Source of the DNA: Zingiber officinale
Taxonomy: Eukaryota > Streptophyta > Magnoliopsida > Zingiberales > Zingiberaceae
DNA: 64,000 bases
Assembly: GCF_018446385.1 (NCBI RefSeq)
Contig: NC_056001.1
Span: 11,526,672 to 11,590,671 of the forward strand
Direction: 5' to 3'
Under the pieces are notes generated by a model. The model was not told the origin of the DNA. It searched no databases and worked only from the letters and a program-made list of their open reading frames with translations. A program made the translations under genes and the position numbers. Shown one piece after another: positions 56,990-64,000 of this stretch; position 1 is the stretch's first letter; each line of letters opens with the position of its first letter.

Positions 56990-58200
56990 ATGGTTGGACC
57001 AAGCATTTATCCGTTGAAGTTCAAGAGATACTTCCTTCAATGAAAACGTCGGATAGAGGTATTTTTTAAAACAGATTTTAAAATTCTCTTAATTATGAAA
57101 TATGATTTTGTAGCCCCTATGGACCAACACGGAGCTGAGAAAGAGGAGCATTCATGGACAAAGAAAGAACAAGTAGACTTCGTAGCTAACGGACAAGCTA
57201 AATTCCATCTGCTGAGCGTACTACCTCCATAGGAAGTCAACATAAAATCGACGCCTATGAATCAACAAAGGATCTTTGGGAGAAGTTCCTAGAGCTATAC
57301 AAAGGAACATCCGAAGCAAAGCTCACGAGACGAGACCTACTCTAGAACCAAATCAGCAACCTCTAGATGGTTGAAGGTGAATTGATTGCTTATCTACACG
57401 GAAGAATCAAGGAGTTAATCACCGGATTAAAGAACCTCAGAGAAATGGTAACTAATTGGGATGCGCAAAGGTATGCCTTAAATGCATTCCTAAGAACATC
57501 AGAATAGACATCTATAGTAAACTCCTACTATATCTCCAAAGATCTCGAGGTAAGTACATTAGAATTTTTTTTTCACTTTCGAATTACATTAGTCTCGATG
57601 TGCAGGACAAAGAAATGAACCAAGTTAGATCCTAGCACTTCAAGCCCAGAAGGGGGGACCAGATTCAGACTTCGAAGCATCCATCGACGCAGATGAAGCA
57701 ACATTATTGGTAAGGAAATTTAATAAATTTATTAAATCTAATATATTCAAGTCGTAGATGAAAAAGGACTTTTGGAGCAAAAGTAAGATTTGATGCTATA
57801 ATTGCCAAGAAGAATGACACATCAAGGACGACTGCCTAAATTGAACAAGGAGAAAGATAAGGATAAAAGACCAACAAGATCGAAGCTCAAGAATTTAAAG
57901 GCAACATGAGATGAATCTTCGTCCTCCAAGTATGAGATTGAGGCCTATGTCGAACTAGCCCTACTGGCCGACCACCAAGAAGAAAATGAAAACAGTTCAG
58001 AGATGAGCATTAATGAAGGGGGAGGATCTTCAGAAGAAAGTTGCGATGAAGGGGGAGCATCAGAACATGAGGTAAGTAAGATACATGCCTTACCACCTTA
58101 AAAGTCATTCAATTTATTAAGGTACTCTCCAAGGATCTAGTAAAACTAGAAAGATAAAATGCTAAGATAAAACTAACCTTGGCTAATTTATGCCCCATAA
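56990..58200 (+). pseudogene. Copia-type gag, unit 2
   Basis: Aligns with unit 1 along its length (IMKYDFVAPMDQHGAEKEEH, KLLEQ-type and LNAFLRTS-type blocks in several frames) but is more decayed: stops at several places, and the zinc knuckle reads CYNCQEE followed by TGA in place of Gly (about 57790-57835). It lacks the SINE present in unit 1. Confidence 0.82.
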
Positions 58201-59012
58201 TAATGTATGATAATCTAAGAATAAAAAATAATAAATTGAAAGTACAAATAGAAAAACTAGAAAATGAATATACATGTTTGAATTCAAAAAGTTATCGAAA
58301 ATCAAAATTTAGAAATTATGGTAGAATCAACTGGTAAATTAGAAATTACGAGAGACAGATTGGAAAAATCCTTAAAAATTATGTATCTCCAAATTTTTTA
58401 ATAAATCCAGTAGATAGGAACCTATATTTGATTCCAAAATCCTTTTTAGATTAAAATTCATCTTTTTTGAAATTGTTTCAATTAGAAAAATATTTTTTTT
58501 CTGTTCGTGTTCCGAGTTAAAATTTTTTATACTATCCGATGATTTAATTTACAAATATTTTTTTTTAAAATTTTTTTCTGTTGAGTAATTTTTTTTTAAT
58601 GAAAAGCATACTTTAAAATGGAAAATTATTTTGCAGACTTAAGATTTGAAAATATTATTTTTCTATGATTAAATATAATATTATCTATTAAAAGAAATTT
58701 GAAATTAAAATTTTAAAGTAAATAGAAATTTGAAAACTTTTACTTCTGTCATTAAACTAAGATTTCTTGTTATGTTCCCCTAGAAATTTATATCAAAATT
58801 TTCTACCTGTCTATTTTATTTTTCCTTCTTTTTTTTTAATGTGATCAAAGGGGGAGAAATATGTACAAGTTAAGAGGGAGTAAGGACATTCTTTTATTTT
58901 TTTAACTCACTTAATTCCCATAATTTTTATCCTTGTATTTATTTTTGCAATTAACTTGTTTAATTCATTGCTTTATTATATTATTGCATTTTTAACCCTA
59001 AGTTGAACTTGG

Positions 59013-59773
59013 CTTGTGTCTAAGTGTGTAAGAGCTTAGGAACACAAGAAGTCGAGTGGAAGACGCAACTAGTGAAGAGTACACCTACGGACGAAAAGGG
59101 AGTCGACGGGCTCAGGACATTCGAAAGACGAGATGCTGTGGAAGAATACACCTGCGGACGAGAAGGACACGCGCGGAGGTCCAAGGGACAAGAAGCCGGA
59201 GAGGAAGGCTGCTCGAGGAGAAGGTCGGAGTTGGGTTCAGGTAAGTTTAACTCTGGTTAGCCGGAGCATCACTCATGCGAAGAGATCAACAAAGGAGCTA
59301 ATCTGTTGTTTGGAAGGCGCCTTCCGATCGTTAGCCATGGATAGAGTTTTATCCACAATGGATAAAACTTATCCGATAGAAGGCGCCTTGGATCTCATTG
59401 GAGGTGCCTTCAAGCTACGGATAGAGTTTTTAAGGGCTATAAAAAGGCTCTTGGGCCTAGAAAATAAAGTATAACTGAACTACAAGTCTTATATTCACTT
59501 CCTAGTCATTTTGTGAGTTGTCAGCGTTTATAAGAGGCTACTCCACTTTCAACAAAGGGGGTTTTCTAGTAGATCTTTTCTTAACGCCTTCAATTAACAA
59601 CCACCTAGGTTGTAACCAAGTAAATAAATTGTTCTCTTACTTTTCTTGAATTGTTCAATTTTATTATTTTGTTTATTATAATTGTGCAACTAATCAAGAA
59701 AAAAGAACGAGAAGGGGTTATCTTTTTCCTTGTAGGCAATTTACCCTCTCTTGCCGGCCCTGCTACACCAACA
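59013..59773 (+). repeat. LTR C of the gag-only element, 5'-truncated
   Basis: Lacks the purine tract and first about 75 bases compared with LTR B; joins internal sequence at AACTTGG|CTTGTGTC. Ends GCTACACCAACA. Has one GGAAGGCGCCTTCC palindrome (about 59312) and a weaker partner, the GTTTTATCCACAATGG-type inverted repeat, and TATAAAAAG at about 59438. Confidence 0.88.
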
Positions 59774-59902
59774 CAGTGGTCATCCACTGATTCATCTTCT
59801 CATCCATTGAGGCAATTTGAGTGTGAAGTTCTTAATTTTCTCATCTTAAAGATTGTAGCTTAGTAGAAGAAGAGGAAGAGGAACTATCATGACCCTAAAG
59901 AG
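59774..59902. other. Short spacer between LTR C and LTR D
   Basis: Begins with the CAGTG flank of the three-LTR array and contains a GAAGAAGAGGAAGAGG purine run. Nothing else recognised. Confidence 0.4.
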
Positions 59903-61117
59903 TGTTGGATCGAGATCGTGCTAGAGGGGGGGGGGGGGTGAATAGCACTCGTGGCTTATTCGCGTTTCGTAATTCGAAAATCGTTCGAGAAAGAGCAACG
60001 AAAATAATAAACCAAGCACACAAAAAAGATAAAGGACACTAAGATTTTACTTGGTTCGGAGCCTAGAGTGACTCCTATTCCAAGGCCCGTGATCGTTGAT
60101 CGCTTTCTGTGGGCAACAACTATATCGCGCAAAGATTGTACAAAGATGTATTACAATAAGTGCAATAACAATAAAAGAATTATACCGACGACAGAATCGC
60201 AATTTCGGAGCTCAAGGTCGTCGGGGACTTGTGACAGCACTTCAGGGCATCTTTTGGAGCAGCACGTTGTAGTAGAAGCACTTGGAATTCGTTGATCTGA
60301 TTGCTGCCTCGAGAGCTCCTTTTATACACTGCTGGAGGCGCCTCAATCACCATCCGAGGCGCCTCCAAGCCTCCCGAGTCACCCGCGTGGATCAGCACAG
60401 AACAGGTCGCACCTCATCCATTCGAAAGCGCCTCCAAGCCACTCCAAGGCGCCTCCAGCTTCATCCGAGGCGCCTCCAGCACTGCTTCGTAGCCAGCTCC
60501 TGTTTTGCACCCGAGGCGCCTCCAAGCTCCATGGAGGCGCCTCAGACACTGTTCATCCAAGACAAACTTTTTGATTTTGGTACCTGTAACTATGTTAGTC
60601 CCAAAATACCCTGCACCACAGAGTTAGCACATAACAATAGTAAGAATATGAAAGTGTGACAGCCTCCTGGCTGTCCGGTTCTGACTTCGGATTTTCAACC
60701 GGAAATCCTAAGTCGAATTGACGCTTACTATTCCCTCTTCCGGGGAATGCACCCTCACCTACTCCCCTTAGGAGAGATTACCTGATGCCAGTACGGTCCT
60801 CCAGACCTGACTGGACTTTCCACCTAGGGTTACCACCCCCTAGGACCTAGGGTTACCGCCCCCTAGGGTTTTTCTCCACCTAGGATTAGCACCCCCTAGG
60901 ACCTAAGGTTTCCCCCCTTAGGATTTTCCTTCACCTAAGGTTACCACCCCCTAGGGCTTTCCTCTTGCCTAACCGCAGCTAGGACTTTTGCCTAAGAATA
61001 CTTAGGACTTTCCTGCAAGCTCAATCAGACATGTTAGATCACAAATAAGCTTAACTTTGAATTCCTTTGCCATTATCAAAACAAAGGTTCGATCGTCGGA
61101 TGCTTCCCGCACCAACA
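59903..61117 (-). repeat. LTR D, 3' LTR of a minus-strand copia-type element
   Basis: In plus orientation TGTTGGATCGAGATCG ... GCACCAACA, 1215 bp. On the minus strand the purine tract AAAAAGGGAGAGAT (61118 onward) precedes it, so it is the 3' LTR. A minus-strand TATA box (TATAAAAGG) lies at 60326 to 60318, with the GAGGCGCCTC palindrome array at 60333-60545 directly upstream. 60820-60960 holds five or six CACCTAGGGTTACCACCCCCTAGG-like units, themselves containing CCTAGG palindromes. Confidence 0.85.
60333..60545. repeat. Palindromic GAGGCGCCTC array in LTR D
   Basis: About seven copies of (G)GAGGCGCCTC(C) or one-base variants (near 60333, 60356, 60427, 60446, 60466, 60512, 60532), spaced irregularly by 10-60 bases. 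Confidence 0.85.
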
Positions 61118-62252
61118 ATCTCTCCCTTTTTGATTATGACAACTGAAATTCAAAGTTAAGTAAAATAAATGTATATCTGATCTTCAACGTTTAAGTAAGA
61201 AACATAAGCAAGCTTAAGTAAATAAATTCAAACGCAAGCCTAACTTAAGTTGACATATACTTAAACTTAAGGCTCCCCCTTAACAAGAGCTCTCTTTATT
61301 TTAAATTTTGAATTTTCCTACTCTCCCCCTTTGCCATATATCAAAATAAACAAAGGAATAAGAAAAATGACCTTAGAAATTTAACCAAAATGGGAAATTT
61401 AACCAAAATGAAAAATATTTCGTTAAATTTTGAAAAATCTTTTTTTGAATAATACGAGGTTAAATTTGAAAAATCCTTTTCAAAAGAAATATTTAGCTTA
61501 ATAATCTTTAGAAAATATACAGTTAAATTTTGAAGGAAGCTTAAGAAGGAAGAAACTTAGTTTAAAAAGTTGAATCCTTAAAAGTCTATGAAAACACTTA
61601 GCTTTTTAAATTTTAATCTTTTTGCAAAACTTTTGGCTAAGTGAATGTTTTAGGAATTATTTTGATAAGTAACTTTAGCTAAGGGAAATTGTTTTGATTT
61701 TGAAGGTAACTCAGCTAAATTTAAAGAAATACGTAGATAATTTTTGAAAAGTTACATTCTTAAAGACATTTTCTTAATTTCAACAAGGCTTTGTGAACAA
61801 TATTAAACTTCGAAAAATACTTAGCTTAGAAAGAAAAACATTTAATTTTTGAAAACCCTTTAAGAAAATGCTTAGCAATTTTTGAAACAACCTTAAAACA
61901 CTTAGTCAAATTTTAACAAGCCTTTGAAAGATATGTAATTAAGATTTAAGGCAAATTTAGGCTAATTTGAACAAGTATTTGGCAAAGCAATTTTGAAAAT
62001 CTGAATTTAAAGAGACTTTGAAAAATACTGAATTTTAAAGAGTGTTTAAGAAAAGATAAACTTAACAAGTTGTAACTAAGGCCATTTTCACGTCAATTTA
62101 AGAAATCCTAAAGTCCAAGCATGAGTACCTTTAGCTAATCTTCTTGACAATATTAATATTCTTGGCCATATGTCTAACCATTAGCTATTAGCTATTTGTC
62201 TAGAGGACAACATCTTTCACTTGGTTAGTCAAGTTAAGTCAATTGATCCAAT
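61118..62252 (-). other. Non-coding internal region of the element carrying LTR D
   Basis: AT-rich, no ORF. Purine tracts on the minus strand (GGGAGAGAT, GGGGGAGAGTAGG near 61325, GGGGGAGCC near 61275) resemble those in the 3' non-coding part of the gag-only element at 55870-56060. The coding part lies beyond, or was replaced by the LTR insertions at 62253 onward. Confidence 0.55.
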
Positions 62253-62795
62253 TGTTAGGATCTTTCGTACGGCTAGAGAGGGGGGTGTGAATAGCCGCCC
62301 CAAATCGCTCTCGTTTCTTCCTACAATTAGGTTAGTCGCAGCGGAAAATACAAAGAAACGAAAGAGAAGAAAACCAAACCTTAACACGAGGATGTAACGA
62401 GGTTCGGAGATTAGGGCTCCTACTCCTCGGCGTGTCCGTAAGGTGGACGAGTCCGGTCAATCCGTCGGTGGATGAGTCCCCGGAGAACCGGCTAATACAA
62501 TATACTCCTTGTGGGTGGAGAAACCTCGCCACAAACGTTTGCAACAGCAAACAAAGAGTACAAGAGCAGTAAGAAAAGCAATACAATATGAATACAATCG
62601 CACTCTACCAATTGCTTGCTTTCTTGTCGACTGGAGGTGAAGCAGCAACTTCACGCGACGCCTACAACAGCAGGAACCCAGCCGGAAGCTCACGCGAAGC
62701 TTTGGAGGAGCTCAACAAAGCTCAAGCACAGCAGCACTTAGAACAGCAAGAAGGAAGAAGGAGAGACACGCACAGAAGATGCCCTCGATTCTTTA
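62253..62795 (-). repeat. LTR E, interrupted
   Basis: Starts (plus orientation) TGTTAGGATCTTTCGTACGG and matches LTR F for about 540 bp (AGAGGGGGGTGTGAATAGCC, GCAGCGGAAA, TACTCCTCGGCGTGTCCGTAAG, CAATTGCTTGCTTTCTTGTC). It breaks off at ...CTTTA where LTR F begins. The rest would lie beyond LTR F, outside the window. Confidence 0.85.
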
Positions 62796-63356
62796 TGTTA
62801 GGATCCTTCGTACGGCTAGAGAGGGGGGGTGTGAATAGCCGACCCCAATTCGTTCGATTCTTTCTACAATGTCGAGTTAGCGCAGCGGAAATAAAACAAT
62901 AGAAGCGACAAGGAAAGAAATCAAACCTCAAACTCGATGGATGTAACGAGGTTCGGAGATTAGGGCTCCTACTCCTCGGCGTGTCCGTAAGGTGGACGAG
63001 CCCAGTCAATCCGTCGGTGGATGAGCCCCCGGAAAACCGGCTAATACAATATACTCCTTGTGGGTGGAGAAACCTCGCCACAAACGTTTGCAACAGCAAA
63101 CAAAGAGTACAAGAACAGTAAGAGAAGCAATACAATATGAATACAATAGCACTCTACCAATTGCTTGCTTTCTTGTCGACTGGAGGTGAAGCAGCAACTT
63201 CACAACCCAAACGCAGCAGCTCGTCGACGACTGGAAGCTCACGCGAAGCTTCGGAGGCGAGCTCAATCAAAGCTCAGTTGAAGCAGAAGCTTCAGCAGCA
63301 GAAGAACAAAAGTTCTAGTAGTAAGGAAGGAGAATCCCTGTAGAAGCCCTCAGCCC

Positions 63357-63364
63357 CTTTATAC
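63357..63364 (-). promoter_or_regulatory. TATA box of LTR F
   Basis: Minus strand GGTATAAAGGGG, about 55 bases downstream of the palindrome array in the direction of transcription. Confidence 0.55.
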
Positions 63365-63418
63365 CTGCGAAGAAGAAACAGCGAAGAAACTAGCCGTTGC
63401 GTCGCAACGGCTAGAACC

Positions 63419-63741
63419 CTGATCGGTCTGTGGACCGATCAGGCAACATCCTGATCGGTCTGCAGACCGATCAGGGAAGAAGCCGCAGCTTCTGTTCCGT
63501 CCCTGATCGGTCCACAGACCGATCAGGGAACCTCCTGATCGGTCCGGGGACCGATCAGGCTTTGTGCTGATCGGTCCCCAGACCGATCAGCCCCTCTTGC
63601 GCCTCGCTCTTCTGATCGACTCCTGATCGGTCACCAGACCGATCAGTTAACACACAGTATGCTACTGATGTGTTACTGATCGGTCACCAGACCGATCAGA
63701 TAGCCCAACGTATCACTGGATCGGTCACCAGACCGATCCAG
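63419..63741. repeat. Eight-unit palindromic array in LTR F
   Basis: Eight units of the form CTGATCGGTC-N4-GACCGATCAG at 63419, 63451, 63503, 63535, 63567, 63623, 63676 and 63716 (the last with an extra G/C pair). Each is an inverted repeat of 24-26 bases; the second is a perfect palindrome with TGCA at its centre. Spacers are 8-32 bases and unrelated to each other. Confidence 0.95.
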
Positions 63742-64000
63742 GTCTTGGTTTTTCCCAAACCAAGTCCAAACCAATATCCGGTCAACCTTGACCTATTGGT
63801 TCATCATGCTTAGCATCTGGTCACTCCCTTGACCTGCTAAGACTCCCCACCAAGTGTCCGGTCAATCCCTTTGACCCACTTGGACTTTTCTCTTCGTGTC
63901 AAGTATCCGGTCACTCCCTTGACCTACTTGACCTTCTCAACACCAGATGTCCGATCATCCTTGATCCATCTGGATTTTCCCTTGCCCGGCTTCACTCACC

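Larger units (their letters stand above)
52885..59773 (+). mobile_element. Gag-only retrotransposon in LTR-gag-LTR-gag-LTR arrangement
   Basis: Three related LTRs (A 52885-53730, B 56066-56930, C 59013-59773) alternate with two internal regions that have a tRNA-Met primer site and a copia-type gag but no protease, integrase, RT or RNase H. This is the TR-GAG type of non-autonomous element. The outer flanks read TAGTG on the left (52880-52884) and CAGTG on the right (59774-59778), four of five bases matching, as expected for one original insertion later expanded by unequal LTR recombination. AT-rich non-coding sequence with GGGGGAG-type tracts follows each gag. Confidence 0.88.
62796..64000 (-). 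repeat. LTR F, same family, continues past the window
   Basis: Starts TGTTAGGATCCTTCGTACGG and is highly similar to LTR E. A minus-strand TATA box (TATAAAGG, 63364 to 63357) is followed upstream by the eight-unit palindrome array at 63419-63741. 63750-63960 has repeated (A/G)TCCGGTCA(A/C)(T/C)CC...TTGACC motifs. The end is not reached. Confidence 0.85.

Noticed and set aside
62236-62252. Primer binding site next to LTR E
   Set aside because: Minus strand ATTGGATCAATTG is too far from TGGTATCAGAGC to support.
59903-62795. LTR D and LTR E as the two LTRs of one element
   Set aside because: They share only a general start (TGTTRGATC and a G-run); the bodies differ, so they are separate families.
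63419-63741. Regular repeats with unrelated spacers, CRISPR-like at first sight
   Set aside because: Eukaryotic plant DNA, repeats are within an LTR, spacers are 8-32 bases and irregular, and no cas genes exist.

Overview
This window is nuclear DNA of a flowering plant: intron-containing plant genes (alpha-expansin, macro-domain protein, OVATE family proteins) sit in a sea of plant-type LTR retrotransposons, tRNA-derived SINEs, MITEs and fossil pararetroviruses. The transposon mix and the two-exon, GC-rich expansin make me lean towards a monocot, perhaps Zingiberales, but that is an impression. No bacterial or organellar genes, rRNA, tRNA genes or CRISPR arrays are seen.

Layout. 1-1060: unclassified GC-rich repeat-like DNA. 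1060-10500: a minus-strand endogenous caulimovirid (copy 1: promoter region, TAV/viroplasmin-like ORF, RNase H, end of RT) split by a 5'-truncated Ty1/copia element (3680-10095) with a 2.4 kb LTR. 10501-15343: a minisatellite interrupted by a solo LTR of the same family (10999-13398, TSD GAAGC), then a broken FAR1/MULE transposase. 15344-21060: LTR debris, with a third 2.4 kb LTR followed by an inverted piece of itself, and a minus-strand copia gag with its LTR. 21061-23299: AT-rich DNA with a SINE. 23300-27599: a minus-strand copia element with two short LTRs, gag largely deleted. 28266-29103: alpha-expansin gene. 29104-33047: intergenic, with a fold-back MITE, a SINE piece and a 500 bp hAT MITE with perfect 8 bp TSD. 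33048-39610: endogenous caulimovirid copy 2, nearly genome length but circularly permuted. 40193-45457: seven-exon macro-domain gene with a SINE in intron 6. 45458-48949: intergenic with tandem repeats. 48950-50954: two head-to-head OVATE family genes. 51080-52884: CACTA-like remnants. 52885-59773: a gag-only retrotransposon arranged LTR-gag-LTR-gag-LTR. 59903-64000: minus-strand copia-type LTRs (D, E, F), F nested in E.

Only four loci look like host genes: expansin (wall loosening), macro-domain protein (ADP-ribose metabolism) and two OVATE proteins (growth-repressing transcription regulators). They do not form an operon or obvious pathway. The rest records repeated insertion, solo-LTR formation, unequal recombination and decay. 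The most unusual signals are: palindromic repeat arrays just upstream of the TATA box in several unrelated LTR families; the three-LTR tandem element with a SINE whose empty site survives in the sister unit; the permuted viral copy with three as-1-like promoter boxes, leader and primer site still readable; and a copia element flanked by a duplicated viral segment.
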